From Streptomyces stelliscabiei (GTDB taxonomy: Bacteria; Actinomycetota; Actinomycetes; Streptomycetales; Streptomycetaceae), in contig NZ_JADBGF010000001.1 of assembly GCF_014873495.1 (NCBI RefSeq), forward strand, positions 6,262,001 to 6,326,000: 64,000 nucleotides of DNA. Direction: 5' to 3'. The translations under genes and the position numbers were made by a program. Shown piece after piece: positions 7,931 through 16,356 of the stretch (position 1 is its first letter; each line of letters starts with the position of its first letter). The notes beneath the pieces were generated by a model. That model made no database searches. It saw only the letters and a program-made list of their open reading frames with translations, and was not told where the DNA came from.

Positions 7931-9127
7931 TCAGGCGGGGTGGCCGATCAGCATCGTCGGCGCTCCCGCGACCCGGGTCAGGAAGACCGTCGCCGAGTTG
8001 CGTCCCTGCGGCTTGACCATCTTGCGCAGCTCCTCCGGCTCGACGGCCGACCCCCGCTTCTTCACCGTCAGGACGCCGACCTCGCGCTCCCGCAGCAGGG
8101 CCTTCAACTTCTTGACGCCGAAGGGGAGCCGGTCGGTGATCTCGTAGGCGGTGGCGTACGGCGTGACGTGGTGCTCGTCGGCGGTGACGTAGGCGATCGT
8201 GGGGTCGATCAGCCCGCCCCCGAGGTCCCGCGCGACCTCGGCGACCAGGTGGGCGCGGATGACGGCGCCGTCCGGCTCGTACAGGTACCGGCCGACCGGG
8301 CGGACCGGGGGGTCGGGCAGCATCGTGTCGGGGGAGGCGCGGATGCCGGCCTCCGCGGGCAGCAGCATCGCGCGCCGCGCCCCCGGTGTGCCGTCCGCAC
8401 GGAACCAGAGCACGGCCTCCTTCACATCACCGCCGTCCGAGATCCACTCGGCCTCGGCGGCCGGGGGGATCGCCTCGTGCGGGATGCCGGGCGCGATCTT
8501 CAGCGCCCCCAGCGGGGCCCTGAGCGCGGCCGCCACGGCCCAGGACAGGGGCGGGGAGTAGGCCTCCGGGTCGAAGATCCGGCCGCGCCTGGACGAACGC
8601 CGGGCGGGGTCGACGAACACGGCGTCGTACCCGGCGGTGTCCACCTCCGTCACATCCGCCTCGCGCACCTCGATCAGCTCGGCGAGGCCGAGGGCGTCGG
8701 CATTGGCGCGCGCGACCGCCGCCGTCAGCGGGTCGTGGTCGACGGCCAGCACCCGGATCCCGGCGCGCGCCATCGCGATCGCGTCCCCGCCGATGCCGCA
8801 GCACAGATCGGCGACCGAGCGCACGCCGAGCGCCCGGAAGCACTCGGCCCGGTAGGTCGCCACGGTCGTCCTGGTGGACTGCTCGACGCCGTTCGGCGTG
8901 AAGAACATCCGCCCCGCGTCCGCCGCGCCGAACTTCGCGGTCGCGCGCTGCCGCAGCCGTGCCTGGGCCAGGGCCGCCGACACGAGCGCCGCCGGGTGGT
9001 CACGGCGCAGCCGGGTCGCCACGGCCAGCTCCCGCGCCGGTTCGGTGTCGCGCACCTCGTCGAGGAGGGCACGGCCCTCGGGGGTGAGGAGGGGGGCGAG
9101 GAAGGCGGCGGGGTCCAGGTCGTTCAC
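7931..9127 (-). CDS. Class I SAM-dependent methyltransferase (THUMP-like, DPARR motif)
   Basis: Predicted methyltransferase of 398 residues, conserved in actinobacteria but of unknown substrate; RNA or an rRNA/tRNA base is the likeliest target by family resemblance. Seen: SAM-binding motif I, VADLCCGIGGDAIAMA, at about residues 105-120; the acidic end of strand 2 (VLAVDHDP); VREADVTEV; and a DPARRSSRRGR motif near residue 170. A C-terminal THUMP-like part covers about 310-390. It runs convergent to the sigma factor (55-bp gap) and divergent from the deacetylase at 9238. It does not look functionally linked to either. Confidence 0.85.
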   Translation of the reverse strand: MNDLDPAAFLAPLLTPEGRALLDEVRDTEPARELAVATRLRRDHPAALVSAALAQARLRQRATAKFGAADAGRMFFTPNGVEQSTRTTVATYRAECFRALGVRSVADLCCGIGGDAIAMARAGIRVLAVDHDPLTAAVARANADALGLAELIEVREADVTEVDTAGYDAVFVDPARRSSRRGRIFDPEAYSPPLSWAVAAALRAPLGALKIAPGIPHEAIPPAAEAEWISDGGDVKEAVLWFRADGTPGARRAMLLPAEAGIRASPDTMLPDPPVRPVGRYLYEPDGAVIRAHLVAEVARDLGGGLIDPTIAYVTADEHHVTPYATAYEITDRLPFGVKKLKALLREREVGVLTVKKRGSAVEPEELRKMVKPQGRNSATVFLTRVAGAPTMLIGHPA

Positions 9128-9237
9128 CGGGCCATTGTCGGTCAGGGGGAGGGGGCGTGGGCCAGTCGGTGGATGGTGGGGGCCGGTTGGCGGTGTCGGG
9201 GCCGTGGGAAGGGGCCGTCCTGCGAGGATGCGGCGCC

Positions 9238-10245
9238 ATGCGACTCGTACGACAAAATGATGTAAAGAGTGCGAAGCGGGCGAGTTTCTGGAAGGGGAGG
9301 GCGAGGGGGAGCGGCGGGTTCCGGGGCGGCATCGCCGTGCTCGCCGCCGCGGTCATCGTGTCGGGGTGCGCCGGGGGTGGCTCGCAGGAGGGCCTGGAGG
9401 GGGACCCGGTCGGGCGGTGGGGCACCGCGGGGCCCGCCCACGGTCAGGCGCGCGGGCAGCGGCCCTTCGAGGCGCCGGGCGCCCGTGCCCTCGACGCGTA
9501 CGCCGGGAAGCTGCGCCGGGCGCACGCCGCGCGGGTCGCCGCCGCGAAACGCTGGGGACTGCCCGAGGTCCCCCTGCTCGCGCCGGCGCCTCCGGCCCGC
9601 AAGCCGGTGCTCAGGACGCGCGAGGGGTTCGAGGTCGACGGCCACGAGGAGGACGGTCTCCCCCCGGTCCTCACGACCGTCCCCACCCGCGACAGGATCC
9701 TCTTCCTCACGATCGACGACGGCGCCGAGAAGGACCCCGAGTTCCTGCGGATGACGAGCGAGCTGCGCATCCCGTACACCGCCTTCCTCAGCGACTACCT
9801 GATCAAGGAGGACTACGGCTACTTCGCGCGGATGCGGGACCGGGGCGTCGCCCTCGACAACCACACCCTCCACCACCGCCACCTGCCCGCTCTCTCCTAC
9901 GCCGCCCAGAAGCGCGAGATCTGCGGCATGCAGGACGTGATCGAGAAGCGGTACGGCGAGCGGCCCACGCTGTTCCGGCCGCCGTACGGCAGCTACGACC
10001 GGGACACCCTGCGCGCCGCCAGGTCCTGCGGCATCGAGGCCGTCCCCCTCTGGAACGAGGAGGTCTTCGTCGACCGCTGGGACTACCGCGAAGCGGACCG
10101 CGAACTCCGCCCCGGCGACATCGTCCTCACCCACTTCCGGGGCAGGTCCGACTGGAACGGCACCATGCCCGACATGATGCGCCGCTTCCTGAACCTGGTC
10201 ACCGCCGAGGGCTACGCGGTGGCGAGGCTGGAGGACTACCTGTGA
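9238..10245 (+). CDS. Polysaccharide deacetylase lipoprotein (NodB/CE4 family), copy 1
   Basis: Surface enzyme likely to remove N-acetyl groups from a polymer such as peptidoglycan or chitin; 335 residues. The N-terminal signal ends in a lipobox (VIVSGC, Cys near residue 40), followed by a Gly/Ala linker. The NodB domain covers about 150-330. Motif 1 is FLTIDDGAEKD (usual TFDDG, both Asp kept), motif 2 is NHTLHHRHL (metal-binding His pair) and motif 3 is RPPYGSYD. The ATG at 9238 is preferred over 9157 because the signal peptide starts there. It shares domain order and the C-terminal RLEDYL with the gene immediately downstream, a tandem duplicate. Confidence 0.9.
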   Translation: MRLVRQNDVKSAKRASFWKGRARGSGGFRGGIAVLAAAVIVSGCAGGGSQEGLEGDPVGRWGTAGPAHGQARGQRPFEAPGARALDAYAGKLRRAHAARVAAAKRWGLPEVPLLAPAPPARKPVLRTREGFEVDGHEEDGLPPVLTTVPTRDRILFLTIDDGAEKDPEFLRMTSELRIPYTAFLSDYLIKEDYGYFARMRDRGVALDNHTLHHRHLPALSYAAQKREICGMQDVIEKRYGERPTLFRPPYGSYDRDTLRAARSCGIEAVPLWNEEVFVDRWDYREADRELRPGDIVLTHFRGRSDWNGTMPDMMRRFLNLVTAEGYAVARLEDYL

Positions 10246-11513
10246 GGGGCGCCGGACGACATCGAAGGGGAGGGCGCCGGGCGTGGAGCGGGGGCGCGGC
10301 GGGAGGGGAGGCCGCCCGCGATGCCTCGGAGAACCGTGTGGGGCGGGGGAAGCGCGGGGCGTGGGTGGCGCGACCGGCGTGGAGCGGGGGAGCCTGCGGT
10401 GAGACCTCGGGGGGCCTCGCGGGGCAGGGAGGGCGTCGGCCGCGGGCGGCGCGGGCGGCGCGTGCGGCAGGCCGGGAGGGGAGAGCGCGCGGGGCCCTGC
10501 GGGCGTGCGTGGCGGCACCCCGTGCGCCGGTCGCCCGCGCCCTGGCCGCCCTCTCCGCGCTCCTGGCCCTCGCCGTCCTGCTCCTCGCCGGATGCGCGGC
10601 CGATCCCGTCGGCCCCGCGGCCCGCGACGAGGGGCCCGGAGCCGAAGCGACGGCGAACGGCCGCCTGCCGGCGCGGGGGACGAGCCCGCCCTCCATGCCG
10701 GCGGCCGCCCGGACACCGGCCTCGGCCACCGCGCCCCCGGGCGGCCGTGCCCCGGTCCCGGCCGCTCCCCGCCCCCGCGCGGACGGCGCGTCGCCCCGTA
10801 CCCCGGCCGCCTCCCACCCTCCCGGGCACGCGCCCCCGTACCGCCGCTGGGGCCTCAGCGCCCCTCTCGCTCCGCCGCCCGCGCGTCCCGACCGGCCGTC
10901 CCGACTCCGCGTGGCGGGCCCGGGGCTGCCGCCCGTCGTCGACCGGGTGCCGACCCGGGACAAGGTGGTCTTCCTGACCTACGACGACGGGGCCGAGAAG
11001 GACCCGGCGTTCGTCGACATGGTCCGCGAGCTGCGGCTGCCGGTGAGCATGTTCCTGACGGACAGTGTCGTGGGGCCGGGATACGGTCACTTCGCGCGGC
11101 TGCGGGCCGTCGGGGCGACCGTGCAGAACCACACCCTCGACCACACCGCCCTGCGCGGCCTGCCGTACGCCGGACAGCGCGCCGAGATCTGCGGCCAGCA
11201 GCACAAGCTCAGGCAGCGCTTCGGCGCCCGGCCGACCCTCTTCCGCCCGCCCTACGGCGTCCACGACGCCACCACGCTCCGCGCCGCCGCCGACTGCGGC
11301 ATCGCGGCCGTCGTCCTGTGGCGGGCGTCCATGCAGATCAACGACCTCCGCTACGCCGTCGGCGACCGCCTGCGCCCGGGCGACATCGTCCTGGCCCAGT
11401 TCCGGGGCCCGGACCAGCTCCAGGGCGCCACGCTCACGGAGATGACGGCACGGCTGCTGCGCCGGATCCAGGCCCAGGGCCTGACGGTCGGACGTCTGGA
11501 GGACTACCTCTGA
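10242..11513 (+). CDS. Polysaccharide deacetylase lipoprotein (NodB/CE4 family), copy 2
   Basis: Paralog of the preceding gene: FLTYDDGAEKDPAF, NHTLDHTALRG and FRPPYGVHD carry the NodB metal and catalytic residues, and both proteins end in RLEDYL. The start is uncertain. GTG at 10242 overlaps the previous stop (GTGA) behind a GGAGG and gives 423 residues, but puts the hydrophobic segment and lipobox (VLLLAGC) beyond residue 100. GTG at 10509 gives 334 residues with a normal lipoprotein signal (Cys at 29) but lacks a well-spaced RBS. The 10246-10508 stretch is Gly/Arg/Ala-rich with high GC3, so it does not decide the matter. Between signal and domain lies a Pro/Ala-rich wall-spanning linker. 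Probably cotranscribed with copy 1. Confidence 0.85.
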   Translation: MRGAGRHRRGGRRAWSGGAAGGEAARDASENRVGRGKRGAWVARPAWSGGACGETSGGLAGQGGRRPRAARAARAAGREGRARGALRACVAAPRAPVARALAALSALLALAVLLLAGCAADPVGPAARDEGPGAEATANGRLPARGTSPPSMPAAARTPASATAPPGGRAPVPAAPRPRADGASPRTPAASHPPGHAPPYRRWGLSAPLAPPPARPDRPSRLRVAGPGLPPVVDRVPTRDKVVFLTYDDGAEKDPAFVDMVRELRLPVSMFLTDSVVGPGYGHFARLRAVGATVQNHTLDHTALRGLPYAGQRAEICGQQHKLRQRFGARPTLFRPPYGVHDATTLRAAADCGIAAVVLWRASMQINDLRYAVGDRLRPGDIVLAQFRGPDQLQGATLTEMTARLLRRIQAQGLTVGRLEDYL

Positions 11514-11546
11514 GGCACCCCCGCCGACCCGCCGCGCTCCACTCGA

Positions 11547-11573
11547 TTAGCAGTCCGCTTGACCGAGTGCTAA
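11547..11573. promoter_or_regulatory. CIRCE element 1 (HrcA operator) overlapping the groES promoter
   Basis: TTAGCAGTC-N9-GAGTGCTAA matches CIRCE (TTAGCACTC-N9-GAGTGCTAA) with one mismatch. TTGACC (11559-11564), inside the element, is a good -35, with TAGTCT near 11583 as -10. HrcA bound here would therefore occlude RNA polymerase. Confidence 0.85.
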
Positions 11574-11593
11574 TCGCGGTCATAGTCTCTGGT

Positions 11594-11620
11594 CTGGCAC
11601 TCCCCCCTGGAGAGTGCCAA
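11594..11620. promoter_or_regulatory. CIRCE element 2 (HrcA operator) of groES-groEL1
   Basis: CTGGCACTC-N9-GAGTGCCAA has complementary 8-bp arms and the CIRCE geometry. It lies 47 bp (centre to centre) downstream of element 1, at or just after the transcription start. Two HrcA sites should give tight heat-shock repression. Confidence 0.85.
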
Positions 11621-11718
11621 CTAGCGACGGGCAGGTCCGGCACCCGCGACGACGGATCCACCTGGTCGCCACCTCAGACAGTTAACCCCGTGAGATCTCC
11701 GAAGGGGGAGGTCGGATC

Positions 11719-12027
11719 GTGACGACCACCAGCTCCAAGGTTGCCATCAAGCCGCTCGAGGACCGCATTGTGGTCCAGCCGCTCGACGCCGAGCAGACCA
11801 CGGCCTCTGGCCTGGTCATCCCGGACACGGCCAAGGAGAAGCCCCAGGAGGGCGTCGTCCTGGCCGTGGGCCCGGGCCGCTTCGAGAACGGCGAGCGCCT
11901 GCCGCTCGACGTCAAGACCGGCGACATCGTGCTGTACAGCAAGTACGGCGGCACCGAGGTGAAGTACAACGGCGAGGAGTACCTCGTCCTCTCGGCTCGC
12001 GACGTGCTCGCGATCATCGAGAAGTAA
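11719..12027 (+). CDS. groES: Co-chaperonin GroES (Hsp10)
   Basis: Seven-fold lid of the GroEL chaperonin; 102 residues, the normal size. Typical sequence throughout: VAIKPLEDRIVVQPLDAEQTT, mobile loop TTASGLVIPDTAKEKPQEG, GDIVLYSKYGGTEVKY and the C-terminal EYLVLSARDVLAIIEK. The GTG start at 11719 is preceded by GGGGGAGG with good spacing. It is the first gene of the groES-groEL1 operon (110-bp gap) and is controlled by two CIRCE operators at 11547-11620, i.e. by HrcA. Confidence 0.98.
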   Translation: MTTTSSKVAIKPLEDRIVVQPLDAEQTTASGLVIPDTAKEKPQEGVVLAVGPGRFENGERLPLDVKTGDIVLYSKYGGTEVKYNGEEYLVLSARDVLAIIEK

Positions 12028-12137
12028 TTCACCCATCGTTTTTCTGAGCTGCGCCCCTGGCCCCCGACCATAATCAGCCGGGCGCCCGGGGCGCAGTTCG
12101 TTTCACCCACGTTTTCCGAGAGGGCTGAACCGCTCCC

Positions 12138-13763
12138 ATGGCGAAGATCCTGAAGTTCGACGAGGACGCCCGTCGCGCCCTCGAGCGCGGCGTCAACAAG
12201 CTTGCCGACACGGTCAAGGTGACGATCGGCCCCAAGGGCCGCAACGTCGTCATCGACAAGAAGTTCGGCGCCCCCACCATCACCAACGACGGTGTGACCA
12301 TCGCCCGCGAGGTCGAGGTCGAGGACCCGTACGAGAACCTCGGCGTCCAGCTGGTGAAGGAGGTGGCGACCAAGACCAACGACGTAGCGGGCGACGGTAC
12401 GACCACCGCCACCGTGCTGGCCCAGGCGCTCGTCCGCGAGGGCCTGCGCAACGTCGCCGCGGGTGCCTCCCCGGCCGCCCTGAAGAAGGGCATCGACGCC
12501 GCGGTCAAGGCCGTGTCCGAGGAACTCCTCGCGACCGCCCGACCGATCGACGAGAAGTCCGACATCGCCGCCGTCGCCGGTCTGTCCGCCCAGGACAGCC
12601 AGGTCGGCGAGCTCATCGCCGAGGCGATGGACAAGGTCGGCAAGGACGGTGTCATCACCGTCGAGGAGTCCAACACCTTCGGTCTGGAGCTGGACTTCAC
12701 CGAGGGCATGGCCTTCGACAAGGGCTACCTCTCCCCGTACTTCGTCACCGACCAGGAGCGTATGGAGGCCGTCCTCGACGACCCGTACATCCTCATCCAC
12801 CAGGGCAAGATCGGCGCCATCGCCGACCTGCTGCCCCTGCTGGAGAAGGTCATCCAGTCCAACGCCTCGCGCCCGCTGCTGATCATCGCCGAGGACGTCG
12901 AGGGCGAGGCCCTGTCGACCCTGGTCGTGAACAAGATCCGCGGCACCTTCAACGCGGTCGCCGTCAAGGCCCCCGGCTTCGGCGACCGTCGAAAGGCGAT
13001 GCTGCAGGACATGGCGACGCTGACCGGCGCCGAGGTCATCTCCGAGGAGGTCGGCCTCAAGCTCGACCAGGTCGGCCTGGACGTGCTCGGCTCCGCCCGC
13101 CGCGTCACCGTCACCAAGGACGACACCACGATCGTCGACGGTGCCGGTGACTCCGGTGCCGTGCAGGGCCGCGTCGCCCAGATCAAGGCCGAGATCGAGA
13201 ACACGGACTCCGACTGGGACCGCGAGAAGCTCCAGGAGCGCCTCGCGAAGCTGGCCGGCGGCGTGTGCGTGATCAAGGTCGGCGCCGCCACCGAGGTGGA
13301 GCTGAAGGAGAAGAAGCACCGTCTGGAGGACGCCATCTCCGCGACCCGCGCCGCGGTCGAGGAGGGCATCGTCTCCGGTGGTGGCTCCGCGCTCGTCCAC
13401 GCCGTGAAGGTGCTGGAGGGCAACCTCGGCAAGACCGGCGACGAGGCCACCGGTGTCGCCGTCGTCCGCAAGGCCGCCGTCGAGCCGCTGCGCTGGATCG
13501 CGGAGAACGCCGGCCTGGAGGGCTACGTCATCACCTCCAAGGTCGCCGAGCTGGACAAGGGCCAGGGCTTCAACGCCGCCACCGGCGAGTACGGCGACCT
13601 GGTCAAGTCCGGTGTCATCGACCCGGTCAAGGTCACCCGCTCCGCCCTGGAGAACGCCGCCTCCATCGCCTCCCTCCTCCTGACGACCGAGACCCTGGTC
13701 GTCGAGAAGAAGGAAGAGGAGCCGGCCGACGCGGGCCACGGCGGCCACGGCCACTCCCACTGA
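12138..13763 (+). CDS. groEL1: Chaperonin GroEL1 (Hsp60)
   Basis: ATP-dependent folding chamber subunit of 541 residues. Conserved features: VTIGPKGRNVVIDKK and the ATP motif GDGTTTATVLAQ in the equatorial domain, the apical domain at about 190-375, and GGVCVIKVGAATEVELKEKK. The C-terminus ends in a His/Gly tail (GHGGHGHSH) in place of the usual GGM repeats. This marks the GroEL1 paralog of actinobacteria, which is encoded with groES, while the GGM-tailed groEL2 lies alone elsewhere. Cotranscribed with groES and ended by a strong terminator 30 bp after the stop. Confidence 0.98.
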   Translation: MAKILKFDEDARRALERGVNKLADTVKVTIGPKGRNVVIDKKFGAPTITNDGVTIAREVEVEDPYENLGVQLVKEVATKTNDVAGDGTTTATVLAQALVREGLRNVAAGASPAALKKGIDAAVKAVSEELLATARPIDEKSDIAAVAGLSAQDSQVGELIAEAMDKVGKDGVITVEESNTFGLELDFTEGMAFDKGYLSPYFVTDQERMEAVLDDPYILIHQGKIGAIADLLPLLEKVIQSNASRPLLIIAEDVEGEALSTLVVNKIRGTFNAVAVKAPGFGDRRKAMLQDMATLTGAEVISEEVGLKLDQVGLDVLGSARRVTVTKDDTTIVDGAGDSGAVQGRVAQIKAEIENTDSDWDREKLQERLAKLAGGVCVIKVGAATEVELKEKKHRLEDAISATRAAVEEGIVSGGGSALVHAVKVLEGNLGKTGDEATGVAVVRKAAVEPLRWIAENAGLEGYVITSKVAELDKGQGFNAATGEYGDLVKSGVIDPVKVTRSALENAASIASLLLTTETLVVEKKEEEPADAGHGGHGHSH

Positions 13764-13793
13764 CGTCAGCCACGTCGGCAGGCCACAGCCACA

Positions 13794-13837
13794 GGTGAGG
13801 CCCGGCACCCCCGCACGAGGGGGTGCCGGGCCTCACC
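13794..13837. terminator. Strong intrinsic terminator after groEL1
   Basis: A 19-bp perfect GC-rich stem (left arm begins GGTGAGGCCCGGCACC, right arm ends GGTGCCGGGCCTCACC) with a 6-base loop GCACGA. It lies between convergent genes and may serve both directions; there is no long T-run, as is common in Streptomyces. Confidence 0.9.
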
Positions 13838-13888
13838 GCGTCGCAGCCCGTTCCGCTCCGGCCGCTCCGTCCGCTCAGGTCGCCGCGC

Positions 13889-14596
13889 CTACTTCTCCAG
13901 GTCGTCGAGCGCGCCCAACTGCCCCATCAGCCCGAGCCGGTCGTACTCCCACCACCCCTCGCTGATCTTCCCGTCGGAAGCGCACCGGTGCACGATCGTT
14001 CCCGTCATCCGCACCGCCCTGCCGCTGGCCGGGATCCCGAGGAAGTCCCCCTTGTGGGTCGCGTTCCAGGTCCACCGCGTGCACACCCGGTCGCCCTGGG
14101 CGATCTGGTCCTCCACGGTGAACGCGAAGTCGAACCCGCGCCGCCACTCCTCGACGGTCCGCCGGAACGCGTCCATCCCGATGGCGTCCGGCTCCTCCGA
14201 GGGAACGTGGTCGTGGTAGTCCTCCACGAGCAGACCGTCGAGCGGTGGCAGTTCGCCCTCGGCGGCGATGGTCGCGAGGAACCGCCGGGCCGTCTCCGCG
14301 TACAGCTGCTCGTCCCGCACCACGTCCAGATCCGTGAACGTGGGCATCTCCTCGCACAGCGCCACCATCTCCTGGAAGATCCGCTCCGTCTCCGGCAGCC
14401 CGGAGTTCCGCATCGCCTCCTCGTACGACGGGAACTCCACGATCTCCACGAAGTGCGAGTCGTCCGACCGGTCCTTCCCGATCACGCTGTGCGTCGCCGT
14501 CCGCTTGCCCTTGGTCTGCTCGACCCATGTGTCCATCAGCCGGTCCATCTCGTCGAACCGGCTGGTCCTGCAGTCGATGAGCTGCACGAATGTCAT
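13889..14596 (-). CDS. Two-domain protein: ABM-like N-terminus and SnoaL-like ester-cyclase domain
   Basis: Protein of 235 residues, starting at ATG 14596 (MTFVQLIDCRTS). Residues 1-100 resemble a dimeric alpha-beta-barrel module (VEIVEFPSYEEAMRNSGLPE). Residues about 110-230 are a SnoaL-like NTF2 fold of the ester-cyclase type: FLATIAAEGELPPLDGLLVEDY, then an AIGMDAFRR...FTVEDQIAQGDRVCTRWTWNATH pattern, and the end W-x-x-Y-D-R-L-G-L-M-x-Q-L-G. SnoaL-like proteins bind small hydrophobic ligands, and few have known reactions, so no substrate is proposed. Convergent with groEL1 across the shared terminator. Confidence 0.75.
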   Translation of the reverse strand: MTFVQLIDCRTSRFDEMDRLMDTWVEQTKGKRTATHSVIGKDRSDDSHFVEIVEFPSYEEAMRNSGLPETERIFQEMVALCEEMPTFTDLDVVRDEQLYAETARRFLATIAAEGELPPLDGLLVEDYHDHVPSEEPDAIGMDAFRRTVEEWRRGFDFAFTVEDQIAQGDRVCTRWTWNATHKGDFLGIPASGRAVRMTGTIVHRCASDGKISEGWWEYDRLGLMGQLGALDDLEK

Positions 14597-14715
14597 GAGA
14601 CCGCCTCCGGCCCCCCTGCGTCCGGGTGAACAGCTCCATTGTCCCCCGGCACCGGCCGCCTCACCCCCGGACGCCGCCGAGGCCCACCGCCACCGCGGCC
14701 CGGAGCCGTCCCGCC

Positions 14716-15489
14716 CTACTGCGGCCCGTACTTCCGCCCCGTCTTGGAGCTGATTCCGCCCAGCAGCCCCCGCGGCACCACCTTCACCACACCCATCAGG
14801 GCCTTGTAGCGCGGGTCGGGGATGGAGACGGTCCGGCCCCGGGACAGATCGGCGAGGGCGGCGGTGACCAGCTTGTCGGCGTCCAGCCACATCCAGGACG
14901 GGATGCTGTCGGTGCCCATCCCGGCCCGGTCGTGGAACTCGGTGCGCACGAAACCGGGGCACAGGGCCATCAGCCGGACCCCGGTGCCGGCCAGGTCCTT
15001 CGCCGCGCCCTGCGTGAACTGCACGACCCATGCCTTCGACGCCCCGTACGTGCCCCGCGGCACGAACGCGGCGACCGACGCCACGTTCACCACGCCACCC
15101 CGGCCGCGCTCGCGCATGGCCTCGCCGGCCGCCGAGGTGAGACGCAGGACCGCCTCGCAGTGGACCTTCAGCATTCTCAGCTCGTCGGCCATGGAGACGT
15201 CGAGGTAGCGGCCCTTGTTGCCGAAGCCGGCGTTGTTGATCAGCAGGTCGACCGGGTTCTTGCGGTCCGACAGCCGCCGCGCCACCGTCTCGATGCCGTC
15301 GTCCGTCGCGAGGTCCGCCGTCAGCACCTCCGCCTCGATGCCGTGCCGGTCGTGCAGTTCGGTCGCCTGCTCCCGCAGCCGCTTGGTGTCACGCGCCACC
15401 AGCACCAGGTTGTGCCCGTCCGCCGCCAGGCGCCGCGCGAACGCGGCACCGATCCCCGCGGTCGATCCCGTAATCAGAGCCGTTGTCAT
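14716..15489 (-). CDS. Short-chain dehydrogenase/reductase (SDR)
   Basis: NAD(P)-dependent oxidoreductase, 257 residues, classical SDR of the DltE/YqjQ type. Seen: the cofactor loop TGSTAGIG (residues 8-15), the NNAG motif (85-88), catalytic Ser138 in VASVAAF and Tyr148-x3-Lys152 in TYGASK. VARDTKRL after strand 2 has an Arg favouring NADP(H). ATG at 15489 is chosen because the Rossmann strand starts immediately (MTTALITG). The substrate is unknown. Separate from its neighbours by more than 100 bp on each side. Confidence 0.9.
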   Translation of the reverse strand: MTTALITGSTAGIGAAFARRLAADGHNLVLVARDTKRLREQATELHDRHGIEAEVLTADLATDDGIETVARRLSDRKNPVDLLINNAGFGNKGRYLDVSMADELRMLKVHCEAVLRLTSAAGEAMRERGRGGVVNVASVAAFVPRGTYGASKAWVVQFTQGAAKDLAGTGVRLMALCPGFVRTEFHDRAGMGTDSIPSWMWLDADKLVTAALADLSRGRTVSIPDPRYKALMGVVKVVPRGLLGGISSKTGRKYGPQ

Positions 15490-15621
15490 GGCGCAAGCGT
15501 AGTGACCGGAACTGTGCGGGTCCGTTCGCTCCACCCCCGTTCGGCGGCGATGCGCCGCTGTCACGCGGGACACCCGCACCGGCCGGACGCCTTCACGGAC
15601 ACCGCACCGCCCAGCGGCCCG

Positions 15622-16287
15622 TCACCCCTGCCGCGCCACGTGCTCGCGCGCCCTCTCCAGCAGCTCCGGATGCAGGGCCTCGCCCGCCGCCAACAACCGC
15701 GGCAGCAGATCGCGTTCGCCCATCGTGGCCCGGAAGGCGAGGGTCACGGTGACGTCGTGGGCGGGCCGGTGGACGATCTCGATGGGGTCCCCCGCCCGGA
15801 TCTCGCCGGGCTCGATCACCCGGAGATACGCACCGGGCGCGCCCTGCAGCGTGAAGCGCTTGACCCACCCCCGCTCGCCCAGGTGCCGCTGGAAGTTGAC
15901 GCAGGGGACACGGCCGCACGTGACCTCCAGGACCAGCTCGGGACCGATCCGCCAGCGTTCGCCGACGAGGGCGCCGGAGACGTCGAGCCCCTCGGTGGTG
16001 AGGTTCTCGCCGAAGACCCCGCTCGGCAGGGTGCGGCCCAGCTCGCGCTCCCAGCCGTCCAGGTCCTCGCGGGCGAACGCGTACACGGCCTGGTCGTCGC
16101 CGCCGTGATGCTCGGTGTTGCACACCGCGTCCCCGGCCACGCCGCTGGCGCCGACGCCCTTCGGCCCGGGCGCCGCCACCCGCACCGGCCCGTCCACCGG
16201 CCGCTTGTCGATGCCCGTGACGCGCTTCGACTCCTCCGGGATGTCGACGGCCTTGGGGCGCCCCACATTCAGTGACAGAAGCTTCAT
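15622..16287 (-). CDS. MOSC domain-containing protein (YiiM-like)
   Basis: 221-residue protein with a MOSC (molybdenum cofactor sulfurase C-terminal) beta-barrel. Diagnostic stretches: HHGGDDQAVYAFAREDL, FGENLTTEGLDV, and the region of the conserved Cys residues VTCGRVPCVNFQRH (Cys124/Cys129). The YiiM branch is linked to reduction of N-hydroxylated bases with molybdenum cofactor, but that activity is only suggested here by family. Divergent from a LysR regulator with 69 bp between the starts, so the regulator may control this gene. Confidence 0.9.
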   Translation of the reverse strand: MKLLSLNVGRPKAVDIPEESKRVTGIDKRPVDGPVRVAAPGPKGVGASGVAGDAVCNTEHHGGDDQAVYAFAREDLDGWERELGRTLPSGVFGENLTTEGLDVSGALVGERWRIGPELVLEVTCGRVPCVNFQRHLGERGWVKRFTLQGAPGAYLRVIEPGEIRAGDPIEIVHRPAHDVTVTLAFRATMGERDLLPRLLAAGEALHPELLERAREHVARQG

Positions 16288-16356
16288 ACGGGCACGGTAG
16301 GCGGACGGGGGTCAAAGCGTCGACGCAATATTCGGCACCTCGTCCAAGCTCCCCTT

